Made by a program: the position numbers and the translations under genes. From positions 12,315 to 76,314 of the forward strand of contig DIMT01000027.1 of NCBI GenBank assembly GCA_002425705.1: a DNA stretch of 64,000 bases. Reading direction: 5' to 3'. Below, piece by piece: positions 42,453 through 51,623 of the stretch. How positions within the stretch are numbered: position 1 is the first letter of the stretch; each line of letters begins with the position of its first letter. The notes below the pieces were generated by a model. The model worked only from the letters and a program-made list of their open reading frames with translations. It was not told the DNA's origin and did not search any database. The stretch comes from Firmicutes bacterium UBA5559 (lineage in GTDB: Bacteria; Bacillota; Clostridia; Peptostreptococcales; Anaerovoracaceae).

Positions 42453-42659
42453 ATGGAAAGAGTAGAAAAGAATATGGTTATCGGTCAGCTGCTGCAGGCA
42501 GATCCGGGGTTTGCCCCCATCCTGATGGAATCCGGCATGCATTGTCTGGGCTGCCCCTCATCTCAAATGGAATCCCTCTCTGATGCCTGTATGGTTCACG
42601 GAATTGATTCCGATACCCTGGTGGGCAAGCTGAACAGCTATCTGGATTCCAAAAAATAA
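42453..42659 (+). CDS. DUF1858 domain protein
   Basis: 68 residues from ATG 42453 (GGAGG upstream). DUF1858: VIGQLLQADPGFAPILMESGMHCLGCPSS with a Cys-x2-Cys pair and a third Cys in DACMVHGID. DUF1858 resembles the N-terminal domain of iron-sulfur repair (ScdA-type) proteins. Expressed from the central operator shared with the hemerythrin unit. Confidence 0.85.
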   Translation: MERVEKNMVIGQLLQADPGFAPILMESGMHCLGCPSSQMESLSDACMVHGIDSDTLVGKLNSYLDSKK

Positions 42660-42687
42660 ACCGGCAAAAAAGTCAGAAATCCGATAT

Positions 42688-42726
42688 AATGGTATTGTAG
42701 CTTCGGCTACAATACCATTATTTTTT
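42688..42726 (+). terminator. UUCG-loop terminator containing a second Crp/Fnr-type site
   Basis: A 14-base perfect stem (AATGGTATTGTAGC with GCTACAATACCATT) closed by TTCG is followed by ATTTTTTC: a strong terminator after the DUF1858 gene. The same bases contain TGTAGC-N4-GCTACA, the half-sites of the operator at 42360, just after a TATAAT (42685-42690) that could serve the crp-like gene. Confidence 0.75.
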
Positions 42727-42745
42727 CACAGGAGGAATATCGCCA

Positions 42746-43441
42746 ATGCTTCAACCGGAACACCAGAAGGTTTTCGCTCAGTGCCCCCTCTTTTCCGGGA
42801 TCGATCCCGGAGACTATGAGTTTTTACTAAGCTGCATCAACTCCTATACCAAGTCCTACCGGGCTGGAGAGTTCATCCTTTTGCCGGGAGATCAGGTCAA
42901 CCATGTTGGGGTAGTCCTGTCAGGCTCCATTGAAATTTCAAAGGAGAATCCGGCAGGTGCCAAACACATCCTTCATTTCCTGGGGCCTTCCGGGATGTTC
43001 GGAGAAGGCATCGTCTGCACTTCCCACCGGATTTCACCAGTGGCCGTCCGGGTGAAGGAGCCTTCCCTAATTCTGTTCATCCCCTACCAGCGGATCATCG
43101 TCTCCTGCGGGAACTCCTGTGGATTCCACATCCGGCTAATCGAAAACATGATGACCATCCTGGGCGAAAAAAACATGGGGCTGACAGAAAAAATCGAACT
43201 TCTCATGCTAAAGGGCATGCGGGAAAAGCTGGCAGCTTTTTTACTCAGTGAATTTCATAAGGCCGGAAGCACCACTTTCCGTATTCTGCCCAACCGAAAT
43301 GAGCTGGCCGAATATCTCAATGTATCCCGGCCCTCCATGAGCCGGGAGCTGGCCAGGATGAAGAAAGAAGGCCTCATTGATTATTATCAGAATTCCTTCC
43401 GTATCTTAAAGGTGGAGGAGCTGAAAAAATCCCTTCAATAG
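42746..43441 (+). CDS. Crp/Fnr-family transcription regulator
   Basis: 231 residues. Cyclic-nucleotide-binding fold (FILLPGDQVNHVGVVLSGSIEI), a long dimer helix, and a C-terminal winged helix with NRNELAEYLNVSRPSMSREL as recognition helix. There is no Fnr-type N-terminal Cys cluster, so it may bind heme, a nitrosyl or a small metabolite. Probable regulator of the hemerythrin/DUF1858 genes through TGTAGC-N4-GCTACA sites; one lies within its own leader, suggesting autocontrol. Confidence 0.9.
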   Translation: MLQPEHQKVFAQCPLFSGIDPGDYEFLLSCINSYTKSYRAGEFILLPGDQVNHVGVVLSGSIEISKENPAGAKHILHFLGPSGMFGEGIVCTSHRISPVAVRVKEPSLILFIPYQRIIVSCGNSCGFHIRLIENMMTILGEKNMGLTEKIELLMLKGMREKLAAFLLSEFHKAGSTTFRILPNRNELAEYLNVSRPSMSRELARMKKEGLIDYYQNSFRILKVEELKKSLQ

Positions 43442-43444
43442 AAG

Positions 43445-43490
43445 CAAAGGGGGAAAGAACCGATTGAGCCGGTTCTTTCCCCCTTTGTTT
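43445..43490. terminator. Bidirectional terminator between the Crp/Fnr and DUF438 genes
   Basis: An 18-base perfect stem (CAAAGGGGGAAAGAACCG with CGGTTCTTTCCCCCTTTG) separates two convergent genes; it is followed by TTTTAA on the plus strand. Confidence 0.75.
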
Positions 43491-43517
43491 TAACGTTCCG
43501 TTTAAACTTCGGAATCC

Positions 43518-44726
43518 TTATTCGGTCACCAGCCGCTTTTCACCGGTGAGGGCCTGGATTCCCTTGATATCCTGAGTGACTTCCACCACACCCAAGTATT
43601 CTCCCTGCTCATCTCTCACGGCAAAGTACTGGATCATCACGTATTTGTCACCCATCTTGATCCAAAAGTCTTCCTGGTCCTTCTTCCCGCTCTTGAAATC
43701 CTCGACGATCTGCTCAACGACGTGAACGCTGGCCGGAGGATGGCAATTGGAAACATTCCGACCAATGATGGCTTTGGTTCTGGGGAATATCCGGTCTTTG
43801 GCCTGAGAGAAGAATCGGACCGTGTCATCCTTGGCTACGAAGGTGATATCGAAGGGCAGGGTATTGAGCATATGGGTCAGCTCCTTTCCCAGGAAAAATC
43901 CGGTGGGTAGCTGAATCCGCCCGTCAACGGTTTCAGTCTGCAGTCCGCTGACAGCATCAAAAGCTGGTTCGCCGGAAGGGATAAATTCCGGCACATCCGG
44001 AATAATAAACCCGATCTCTCCGCTTTCATCGGCAATGGTCTTCCATTCTTCCTGGGTGACATTTTCCAGGAGCATGGGTATCAGGATGTTTTCTTCTTTA
44101 AAAATCATATCCTCCGCCTTGGTCAGGGTCTCCTCTGTTTTGTTTCGGATTCCTTCCTGATCCTCCGGCTGACTTTCTGCATAGGCCAGAGCATCCTTGA
44201 TCATCTGGCGGATTTCATCATCAACCCCCCACATGACCTGAGGAGGAGCCGTAATCCCTGCTTTTTCCATGTAGGGGAAGAAAAGATTTTCTTTTTTGGA
44301 ATAATGGATGTCGATAATGAGCAGCTTCCGCAAACCGTGGCGCAAACCCTCCAGCCCTGAACTTTCATCCAATCGGTTCAGATAAGGCCGGACCTCTTCT
44401 GCCATGATCCGTTCCAGTTCCCGATTCTCTCTCTTTAAGACGCTAAGTGGATGCCCCGGAATATCCGTCTGGTCCTGATGGATTTCCTCTATGCTTCCCT
44501 TAAAGACGGAAGCATGGACATCACAGAGCCGCTGCACCTCTTCCACTGGAAGGCCTTCGGCAATCAGCGCTCCCTCTGCTTCAGAGATTTCCGAAGCAGT
44601 AACTCCGTCAAAACTGGCTTCGAACAGAGACTTTACTTCTTCTACCGTTTTCCCTTCATGGAGCTGACGAATGATCTCTTTGATGGTATTCTTTCTCATT
44701 TCCCGATTGTTGATATACTCGCTCAT
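43518..44726 (-). CDS. DUF438-hemerythrin-PAS protein
   Basis: 402 residues: DUF438 (about 1-80, KNTIKEIIRQLHEGKTVEEVK), a hemerythrin bundle (about 90-230, with GHPLSVLKRENRELE, IDIHYSKKENLFFPYM and EENILIPMLL), and a C-terminal PAS-like domain (about 290-395, FDITFVAKDDTVRFFSQ). The diiron site could sense O2 or nitric oxide. It is in one unit with the small DUF1858 gene and belongs functionally with the 41-43 kb cluster. Confidence 0.9.
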   Translation of the reverse strand: MSEYINNREMRKNTIKEIIRQLHEGKTVEEVKSLFEASFDGVTASEISEAEGALIAEGLPVEEVQRLCDVHASVFKGSIEEIHQDQTDIPGHPLSVLKRENRELERIMAEEVRPYLNRLDESSGLEGLRHGLRKLLIIDIHYSKKENLFFPYMEKAGITAPPQVMWGVDDEIRQMIKDALAYAESQPEDQEGIRNKTEETLTKAEDMIFKEENILIPMLLENVTQEEWKTIADESGEIGFIIPDVPEFIPSGEPAFDAVSGLQTETVDGRIQLPTGFFLGKELTHMLNTLPFDITFVAKDDTVRFFSQAKDRIFPRTKAIIGRNVSNCHPPASVHVVEQIVEDFKSGKKDQEDFWIKMGDKYVMIQYFAVRDEQGEYLGVVEVTQDIKGIQALTGEKRLVTE

Positions 44727-44770
44727 CTTGATCCTCCTTTATCCTCACACCCGAAAATATTTATCCGGCG

Positions 44771-44998
44771 TTAACCAATTACCGTAAACCCCTTCTCCTC
44801 CAATGCTTTGCGAATCACATCCAGGTCCATCTTTTTCATGGCCGCACCCTTGGGGATGGTCATGAAACGCCCAGCTGTCTGAAGCATGCCCGGTTTGGTG
44901 ATATCCTGAAAACCCATCTCTGCCATGATTTCACGAATTTCCGGATGCTGTTCATGAATTTGATAGATTGTCTGATTCAGATCAATGATTTTTTCCAT
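44771..44998 (-). CDS. DUF1858 domain protein
   Basis: 75 residues. IDLNQTIYQIHEQHPEIREIMAEMGF and ITKPGMLQTAGRFMTIPKGA are the DUF1858 pattern, here without the Cys pair of the 42453 protein. It is upstream of the DUF438 gene on the same strand, as is common in clostridia. Confidence 0.85.
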   Translation of the reverse strand: MEKIIDLNQTIYQIHEQHPEIREIMAEMGFQDITKPGMLQTAGRFMTIPKGAAMKKMDLDVIRKALEEKGFTVIG

Positions 44999-45034
44999 TC
45001 AGATTTCCCCCTTTTCTTCAACATGGCCAATGCT

Positions 45035-47434
45035 TTACTCCAATACCCATCCCAAAGCAAACAACTGAAGGGCAATCCCCCCGGCTGCCGGTCGAATCGT
45101 CACTTTCTCCAGATTCTCCTGAGAAATTTCATATTTTTCCGTCAGTTTTGCGATCTCCTGTTCCAGCTCCTGTTCCAATTGGGCCATTTGTGCTTCCAGG
45201 GTTTCCAGAGTTTCTTTGGACTGAGCGATGGACTCTCCGCTTTTCATGGCCCTGGTGGTGCTCTTTACAGCAGTACCTACTTTGGAAATAGAAGTTGCGC
45301 TGATGGTTTTTTTGCCAAACAATGCCCCCAGAATGGCCGTTCCTGCTGATACAGCTGCCTCCATCTTCCTCTGGTTGGCCTGGGTGCTTCGATTTTCCAT
45401 GGTCTGGCGAGCCCGCATCAATCGGCTTTCCAGAGACTGGAATTTGGTTTGATATTTCTTTTTCAGGATTTCAACCTCATCGTCCCTCTTCTCATGGGCC
45501 AGATGCTGAAGACGGATTCGAAAATCCCGTTCCTCTTCTCCCACTGCGGAGATTTCTTTGAGGGAAGGGCTCCGGAGAAGTTCCAGATTGCGGTTTGTCC
45601 TCAAATACTGAAGAAAAAGTTTCTCCCAGACAACGTAGTTCTTGGCCAGAGCGGCCGCTGAAGGAAGGGGAAGGAAGGGGATTCCATCCATCGGCTGTTT
45701 TTCCACTTCTTCCGGAACCAGGTCCATGGGGATGGATCGATTCCAGTCCACCGGAACCGGCCCATCGAAAATATCGACAGTCAGGGCTATCCGCTCTGAG
45801 GTGCTGATACCATATTTGGCGTTGCTGTACATCATTTCTGCCATTCCAAGAATCACGGGCCGGTAAGCTGGATTTGCCGATACTCCTGCGCCCGGCAGAT
45901 AGACCTGCTGAATCTTGGGATCCAGAATCGGCGGAGCATCGGAGGACATATCCCCGAAGCCTGCCCCGGCGGATTCCCCACGGGCAGGTACCGATGCAGT
46001 CCCTTCCGCTGAACCAAGCGCAGGAGTCTCCTTCCCTTTTGGCAAGGATGCGATTTGCTCCCGGGTCAGGGGTCCCGCCAGATAGGACAGGGCAAACCGG
46101 GTAGTGAAGATCACCGGCTGGTCCTCATGAACGGTGTGCAGATAGAAGATTCTTTTCCCAAGCCCGGACAGGATTTTTTCAATCTCCTTCCGGTTAAATC
46201 CACCACCGGCAGAAGCTCCCTCCAAACCGGAAATGACCCGTTCTTTATCCTGTTCCGTCTGAAGCCTGCCGATGAACCAGGTGCCCATATTGGACATGGC
46301 TTTGTAATCCAGATCCACCGGATTCTGGGTGGAGAGCACCAGCCCCAGGCCAAAGGCTCTGGCTTGTTTCAGCAAGGTCAGCAGCGGAGTTTTGGAAGGG
46401 GGATTGGCGGTGGGAGGCAGATAGCCGAAGAGCTCATCCATGTAGAGGAGGGCTCTCAGGCTTCCCGTACCGGACTGGCTCCTCATCCAGGAAATCAGTT
46501 CATTGAGGAGCATGGTGACAAAGAACATCCGCTCCTTGTCGGAAAGATGGGCAATAGAAAACACCGATACCCGGGGCTTTCCGTTCTCATTGTAAAGGAA
46601 ACGATCGATCTGCAGGGGCTCCCCTTCCATCCAAACCTTAAAACTGGGGGAAGCCAGCAGATTATTAAAGAGCATGGCCAATCCAAAACGTTCTTTGGAC
46701 GGGAAGAAGCTTTCCATATCCATGACTCCGATCCGTTCCATCGGTGGATTCTGCAAGGCGCCGATCATCTCTGCCATGGAGAGGCTTTTCCCATGGCTCC
46801 AGCTGGAGTCCAGGATACTGGATACCAGAATATGTTCCCGGCTGGTAAAGGGGTCTCCATTCCAGCCCACCAGGGTAAGCAGGCTGGTGGCGGTTACCAG
46901 GATTCTTTCCCGAAATGCTTCCGAATCCCCCTGGACAGAGGTTGGAGGAGCAGCGAAAGACTGAAGCAGGGAAACGGGAATCCCGGCAGAGCCTCCCGGG
47001 GTATAAATCCGGACTTCTGCTGCATCCTTCAGCTTCTGGATACGCTCCGGGGGCTGGTCCCAGCTGCCGAGCTGGTCTTTCCAGAAAACCGCCTGCTGTT
47101 GGGCATATTCTTCAGGGGACAGGCCTTTGGTGGCAGCTTCCGTCCTATTAATCCAGGGAAGAAAATCCTCTCCCCGAAGCTGAGGAAAGGTCAAGGCCAG
47201 ATTGGCCATATCCCCTTTTGGATCGATGGCAATGACGGGAATATTGTCCAGAGCAGCTTCTTCAACCAAGCTGATCCCCAGCCCTGTTTTTCCGCTGCCT
47301 GTCATTCCGATGATGGCTGCATGGGTGGTCAGATCCTTGGATTTGTAAAGCACCGGTTGATTCGACTGCTTTCCGCTGTCCAGATCGTATTCCCTGCCCA
47401 GATAGAAGATTCCCAGTTTTTCGTAGTCCTGCAT
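45035..47434 (-). CDS. HerA-like ATPase with C-terminal coiled coil
   Basis: About 799 residues from ATG 47434 (AAGGAGG upstream). Walker A IIGMTGSGKTGLG, Walker B ALLYMDELFGYLP, sensor LSTQNPVDLD, and the arginine-finger-like region MGTWFIGRLQTEQDKERVI are typical of HerA/FtsK-type helicases. After a variable middle, residues about 640-790 are coiled coil around a short hydrophobic segment (GTAILGALFG). It probably acts on DNA or protein as a hexamer. No nuclease gene adjoins, so I do not call it a defence system. Confidence 0.8.
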   Translation of the reverse strand: MQDYEKLGIFYLGREYDLDSGKQSNQPVLYKSKDLTTHAAIIGMTGSGKTGLGISLVEEAALDNIPVIAIDPKGDMANLALTFPQLRGEDFLPWINRTEAATKGLSPEEYAQQQAVFWKDQLGSWDQPPERIQKLKDAAEVRIYTPGGSAGIPVSLLQSFAAPPTSVQGDSEAFRERILVTATSLLTLVGWNGDPFTSREHILVSSILDSSWSHGKSLSMAEMIGALQNPPMERIGVMDMESFFPSKERFGLAMLFNNLLASPSFKVWMEGEPLQIDRFLYNENGKPRVSVFSIAHLSDKERMFFVTMLLNELISWMRSQSGTGSLRALLYMDELFGYLPPTANPPSKTPLLTLLKQARAFGLGLVLSTQNPVDLDYKAMSNMGTWFIGRLQTEQDKERVISGLEGASAGGGFNRKEIEKILSGLGKRIFYLHTVHEDQPVIFTTRFALSYLAGPLTREQIASLPKGKETPALGSAEGTASVPARGESAGAGFGDMSSDAPPILDPKIQQVYLPGAGVSANPAYRPVILGMAEMMYSNAKYGISTSERIALTVDIFDGPVPVDWNRSIPMDLVPEEVEKQPMDGIPFLPLPSAAALAKNYVVWEKLFLQYLRTNRNLELLRSPSLKEISAVGEEERDFRIRLQHLAHEKRDDEVEILKKKYQTKFQSLESRLMRARQTMENRSTQANQRKMEAAVSAGTAILGALFGKKTISATSISKVGTAVKSTTRAMKSGESIAQSKETLETLEAQMAQLEQELEQEIAKLTEKYEISQENLEKVTIRPAAGGIALQLFALGWVLE

Positions 47435-47464
47435 CCTGATTCCTCCTTGAAACACCAATAGCCG

Positions 47465-48391
47465 CTACTTGATGTAACGGCTTTCCATAGCTTTGATCCT
47501 TTTATATAGTTCTTGGTTTACCGGCAGTTCCAAGTGATGTTTTTCCGCCAGTTTCAGTACCGTGCCGGCGAAAAATTCCACTTCAGAAAGCCTCCCGGCC
47601 AGTCCGTCCTGGCGCATGGAGGGCATCCCGTCAGGAGACAGGGTATCAACCAGGGCTACATAGTATTCCAGGTCCTCCTCTGTAACGGGAATCCCCTCAC
47701 ACCGGCAAAGCTGAATGACTTCCCTCATAGCCGCCTTCATCTGCTCCCGGGCAGGTCCTGGCTGCTGGATGGTGCCATAGGTGCCTTCCCAAACCATGAC
47801 CGTCTGATTGACCCCCACATTGAGCATGAACTTGCTCCAGATCCGGCGCCTGATATCCGGATCCCGCTCATAGGGAAGCCGGATTTCATCGAAAAGGCGG
47901 CAGACCTCATCCAGTAAGGGGCCCTTTTCAGACTCATCCTCCGGGACACCAACCAGCAGGTGACCCATTTTCGTATAGGTCAGTTGATGGCCGATTTTCA
48001 CTGCATCCATTCCCTGGGCTACACAAAATAGGACTCTCCCCTTACCAAACCGCTCCCCCAGGATTTCCTCGCTGGAAATCCCGTTGAGCAGGGAAAGAAG
48101 GATGGTTTCCTCCCCGATGTGGGGTGCCGCTGTCTCCATGGATTTCTCCAAATCCGTTGCTTTAACAGCAAAGATAAGGAGATCCGCCGGTGGTGATTCC
48201 CCCGGATCCCCCAATACCTGAAAATCTGTTTCTTTGCCGTTACAGTTGGGGTGCTGCTGGTTAAATCGCCGAAGCCGCGGTTCATCCATGATAAAATAAA
48301 CGGAATCTTTTCCCAGCTTCTCCGTCAAATAGTGACCGTACAAGATGCCCAGGGCACCCATTCCCGAAATTCCAATCCGTTTGATACTCAT
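47465..48391 (-). CDS. Ketopantoate reductase family (PanE/ApbA-like)
   Basis: 308 residues. Rossmann motif ISGMGALGILYG, the catalytic Lys in WSKFMLNVGVNQTVMVW, and Asn and Ser residues as in PanE. It would reduce 2-dehydropantoate with NADPH in pantothenate/CoA synthesis, but many PanE-like proteins act on other 2-keto acids. No other pan gene is adjacent, so the substrate stays open. Confidence 0.8.
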   Translation of the reverse strand: MSIKRIGISGMGALGILYGHYLTEKLGKDSVYFIMDEPRLRRFNQQHPNCNGKETDFQVLGDPGESPPADLLIFAVKATDLEKSMETAAPHIGEETILLSLLNGISSEEILGERFGKGRVLFCVAQGMDAVKIGHQLTYTKMGHLLVGVPEDESEKGPLLDEVCRLFDEIRLPYERDPDIRRRIWSKFMLNVGVNQTVMVWEGTYGTIQQPGPAREQMKAAMREVIQLCRCEGIPVTEEDLEYYVALVDTLSPDGMPSMRQDGLAGRLSEVEFFAGTVLKLAEKHHLELPVNQELYKRIKAMESRYIK

Positions 48392-48407
48392 AAAATGCCT
48401 TTCCTGA

Positions 48408-48731
48408 TCAGTGGGGTCCGCCTATTTTACAGGCCACGTCCACATCCTCCTGATTGCCGGATAAAATATCGCCATACTTTTCCTGATTCCGCTCAAACCA
48501 GATATGGGCATAGGAACAGGATGCCACCGCCTTACAGCCTTCCCTTCTCAGATATTCGGCCACCACCCTCATCATTTCATCGGCGATGCCCCGTCCCCGA
48601 AGACTGGGGTTGACATAGGTATGGTCAATATTCAGATTCCCATTAGCCAGGACCTCATAGGTTGCTTCCGCCATCAGTTCGCCTGAGTCACTCAGGCTGA
48701 AAATTCTTCCTTCTTCAAATTTCCACTCCAT
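48408..48731 (-). CDS. YjdJ-type small GNAT acetyltransferase
   Basis: 107 residues from ATG 48731 (AAGGAGG upstream). The short GNAT group with IDHTYVNPSLRGRGIADEMMRVV as CoA motif and SYAHIWFERNQEKYGDIL near the end. Substrate unknown. Confidence 0.85.
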   Translation of the reverse strand: MEWKFEEGRIFSLSDSGELMAEATYEVLANGNLNIDHTYVNPSLRGRGIADEMMRVVAEYLRREGCKAVASCSYAHIWFERNQEKYGDILSGNQEDVDVACKIGGPH

Positions 48732-48809
48732 GGTCGTCCTCCTTAATTGCATTTAATAACATAACCCTATTATACCTCAAAATCCGGTATTTACCCAGAT
48801 ATTTCCACG

Positions 48810-48830
48810 AAAAAAGGCCCCAGGGGGCCT
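48810..48830 (-). terminator. Terminator after the DUF1508 gene
   Basis: AGGCCCC and GGGGCCT form a compact stem followed on the minus strand by TTTTTT. Confidence 0.75.
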
Positions 48831-48851
48831 CATGGGAAGGAATATTGCTTA

Positions 48852-49220
48852 TCATTCTTTCAGGGGGGCTTCCGGAGCATTGTTCCGGACCGATTCAATG
48901 CCCTTCAGGCAGCTGGCTTTGGATTTATAAGCTTCGCTGGTACCAACGATCTGGCCGTTCTTAGCCTTCAGCCGAAAGCGGAAATCCCCTGCCTTATCCA
49001 TATACAGTTCAAATTTGGGATGTTTTTCCGGAATATAGGCTTCCAGGGTCTGATCCTCAATAGCCCCGTCCTTTGCATTGGCCCGGACACTTTCCACGCC
49101 CTTCCGGCACGCTTGAATAGTTGAATACACTTGAGAACTGAGAATCACTTCACCGTTTCCGGCCTTCAAGTCGAACTTCATTCCTGAAGAAGTTTCTTTT
49201 AATACAAATTTCCCTGACAT
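48852..49220 (-). CDS. DUF1508 (YegP-like) two-repeat protein
   Basis: 122 residues with two DUF1508 repeats: FDLKAGNGEVILSSQVYSTIQACRKGVESV and FRLKAKNGQIVGTSEAYKSKASCLKGIESV. Small cytosolic proteins of this type are often stress-linked; function unknown. It stands alone with its own terminator. Confidence 0.9.
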   Translation of the reverse strand: MSGKFVLKETSSGMKFDLKAGNGEVILSSQVYSTIQACRKGVESVRANAKDGAIEDQTLEAYIPEKHPKFELYMDKAGDFRFRLKAKNGQIVGTSEAYKSKASCLKGIESVRNNAPEAPLKE

Positions 49221-49335
49221 AGGACCATCCTCCTTTGCTCTGTGTTGGAATCAGAAACGTACCTTCTGATTTCAATGTAGCACAGTGAAAAGCCCATGTC
49301 ATACGGGAATAATCTTTTATTTCCCTTAATAATCC

Positions 49336-49938
49336 TTACTTTCCTTCTAATTCGACAATATTGTCGCAAATCCGTCCCAGGAGAGTCGGGTCGTGGCTGA
49401 CCACCAAAAGGCCGATGCTTCTCTCCCGGCAGATTCGGGTCAGGAAATGCCAAATTCGGGCTTGAGTGATGGCATCCAGCATGGTGGTGATTTCATCCGC
49501 TATCAGAAATCGGGTTCCCGACGTTATGGCCCGGGCGATGCAAAAACGCTGAAGCTCTCCTCCAGACAGTTCTCCCGGCCAACGGTCCATCCAATGGGAT
49601 TCGATCCCCAGTTCCTCCAGAATGGCTAAATCCGGTTCCCCCGTCTCTGCCAGGATGTCCCCCATCCGCCAGCGGGGATTAACCGCCCTCTCCGGGTGCT
49701 GGGCAATGTACTGAACCGGATGGAATCCTTTAATCGGATAGACTTGGTCATCTATGGTGATCCGGCCCCGGTTCGGTTTTTCATAACCGGCAAGCAAACG
49801 TGCTATGGTTGTTTTACCTTGTCCGGAAGGCCCGGAAAGGCCTAAGATTTCACCGGATTCGATGGTCACGGAAAAATCCCGGATGACCCAGGGGCCTTTT
49901 TCGTAACGAAAAGAAAGATTCTCTCCTTGTAACCGCAT
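49336..49938 (-). CDS. ABC transporter ATPase, second subunit of the nickel/peptide system
   Basis: About 200 residues from ATG 49938. Walker A GPSGQGKTTIARLL, signature LSGGELQRFCIARAI, Walker B FLIADEITTMLDA, and His in VVSHD. Shorter than typical OppF/NikE but complete in its core. It partners the 49940 ATPase. Confidence 0.88.
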   Translation of the reverse strand: MRLQGENLSFRYEKGPWVIRDFSVTIESGEILGLSGPSGQGKTTIARLLAGYEKPNRGRITIDDQVYPIKGFHPVQYIAQHPERAVNPRWRMGDILAETGEPDLAILEELGIESHWMDRWPGELSGGELQRFCIARAITSGTRFLIADEITTMLDAITQARIWHFLTRICRERSIGLLVVSHDPTLLGRICDNIVELEGK

Positions 49939-49939
49939 C

Positions 49940-50791
49940 TTATTTCCTTTCTGACTCACATTCATCACCAAAGTCATCTGCAACAGGGAAGAACTCATTC
50001 TCTGGCAGAGCTCTCCACAAGGCTCTGGAATAAGGATGAATCAAACCTTCCCCCTTGCCGGTGAATTTCTCTGCTTCAGCTATTTCCAGGGTAACTCCTG
50101 CATTCATTACGGCTATGCGATCAGCAATGGACCGGGCTGCCATCAGGTCATGGGTGATAAATAAAATACTTCTTCCTTCATCAGCCAAATCCCGGAGATG
50201 TTTCAGAACCTTTTTCAACGCATCGGGATGCAGCCCCGGTGTCGGTTCATCCGCAATAATCAACTGGGCTCCTCCGCTGATAGCGGTGGATATCAGCACC
50301 CGGCGGATCATCCCCCCGGATAGTTGAAAAGGATACTTTTCCCCAGCCGTTGCCGGCAGATGGAAACGGTGAAAAAGGCTTTCCTGAATGATTTTTCCCT
50401 TCCCTTTTCCTGCTGTATACCGTACCTGCTTTCCGACCTTCATCAGAGGGTCGAGATAATTGACGGATTGGGGAATCAGGGTAATTTCTTTTCCGCGAAG
50501 CCTTTTCTGTTCTTCCGGTATCAGCCTGACTCCTTTATAAATCATTTCACCCGCCTGGGTTGCATTGGGGGGCAGAATGCCTAAAATGCTGTGGGCCAGC
50601 AAGCTTTTCCCCGAACCGCTGGATCCTACCACCGCTAAAACTTCACCTACTCGGATATCAAGGGTTAAATCCTTAATAGGATGAAAGATACGCTGCCGCA
50701 GCCCTTTTTCATACTGAACAAAGGATACAGAAAGATTGCGCACTTCCAATAAGATTTCTTGCCGGGGTGCTACGATTTCTTTGCTTTCCAT
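49940..50791 (-). CDS. ABC transporter ATPase, first subunit of the nickel/peptide system
   Basis: 283 residues, OppD/NikD type. Walker A GSSGSGKSLLAHSIL, signature LSGGMIRRVLISTAI, Walker B LIIADEPTPGLHP, and VFITHD-like ILFITHD. The C-terminal segment is shorter than the OppD iron-sulfur tail. Coupled to the permease genes upstream. Confidence 0.88.
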   Translation of the reverse strand: MESKEIVAPRQEILLEVRNLSVSFVQYEKGLRQRIFHPIKDLTLDIRVGEVLAVVGSSGSGKSLLAHSILGILPPNATQAGEMIYKGVRLIPEEQKRLRGKEITLIPQSVNYLDPLMKVGKQVRYTAGKGKGKIIQESLFHRFHLPATAGEKYPFQLSGGMIRRVLISTAISGGAQLIIADEPTPGLHPDALKKVLKHLRDLADEGRSILFITHDLMAARSIADRIAVMNAGVTLEIAEAEKFTGKGEGLIHPYSRALWRALPENEFFPVADDFGDECESERK

Positions 50792-50804
50792 CGATTCTCC
50801 TTTT

Positions 50805-51623
50805 CTACAATTGACCCTGCTGAGGGTCTGAAATCATATGCAGGTTATCACCAACCACATCGACCAGACGGATTACGACAAGAAGGGCTAATCCGGGAAA
50901 AACAGCCAGCCACCAATAGCCACCTGTAAGGTACCTCATGGATTCCGACAGGATGATCCCGATTGCCGGGCGAGACGGATCCAGTCCAAATCCCAGGAAA
51001 GTAATGGAAGCTTCATGGAGCACTGCGTGGGGAAACAAGAGTATCGAACCCACCATAAGCTGGGGCATCAGATGGGGCAGCATATGTTTTCTGGCAACAT
51101 AAAAGGGGCTCTTTCCGAACCGAATAGAGGCCTGAACATAAGGCATGCTTTTAAGCTGAAGCACCTCTGCCCGAATGATTCGGGTAAGGCTTGGCCAATG
51201 GGTCAGAGCAACACCGATGATGACTCCCCGAACCCCTCCCTCAAGAGCGAAGGATATTAGTATCAAAAGTATCAGATGAGGGATTCCCAGAAACAGATCC
51301 GTCAACCAGGAAATGAAAGCGTCCGTCCTTTTCCCAAATATGGCTGCGGAGACTCCCAGCAACAAGGCAATTAAGGTGCTGGCCAAGGAAGCAACTACAC
51401 CGACTTTAACACTAAGGGCAAGTCCCTTTACGGTTCGTAAAAGCATATCCCTGCCCAACCAGTCTGTACCGAACCAATGGGAAAAAGAAGGACCCAGGCT
51501 CTGCTGGGAAAAATCCGTCCTGAGGTTTTCGACCGACACAAACACATCTGCCAATAAAATCCCAACAATCAGAATCAAGGAGAAACCGGTATAGAGGAAG
51601 ACCTTTTGCCGGCGATTAATCAT
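50805..51623 (-). CDS. ABC transporter permease (NikC/DppC type)
   Basis: 272 residues from ATG 51623, overlapping the first permease stop. FGTDWLGRDMLLRTVKG is the family marker near the N-terminus; IRAEVLQLKSMPYVQASIRFG is the EAA loop, followed by LPHLMPQLMVGSILLF. Six membrane helices. Forms the channel with NikB-type partner. Confidence 0.9.
   Translation of the reverse strand: MINRRQKVFLYTGFSLILIVGILLADVFVSVENLRTDFSQQSLGPSFSHWFGTDWLGRDMLLRTVKGLALSVKVGVVASLASTLIALLLGVSAAIFGKRTDAFISWLTDLFLGIPHLILLILISFALEGGVRGVIIGVALTHWPSLTRIIRAEVLQLKSMPYVQASIRFGKSPFYVARKHMLPHLMPQLMVGSILLFPHAVLHEASITFLGFGLDPSRPAIGIILSESMRYLTGGYWWLAVFPGLALLVVIRLVDVVGDNLHMISDPQQGQL

Noticed and set aside
42360..42711. Two TGTAGC repeats as the start of a CRISPR array
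   Set aside because: Only two copies, 336 bases apart, each a short palindrome with promoter or terminator context.
45035..47434. HerA-like ATPase as an antiphage system
   Set aside because: No nuclease, SIR2 or other effector gene adjoins; neighbours are PanE-like and DUF1858 genes.
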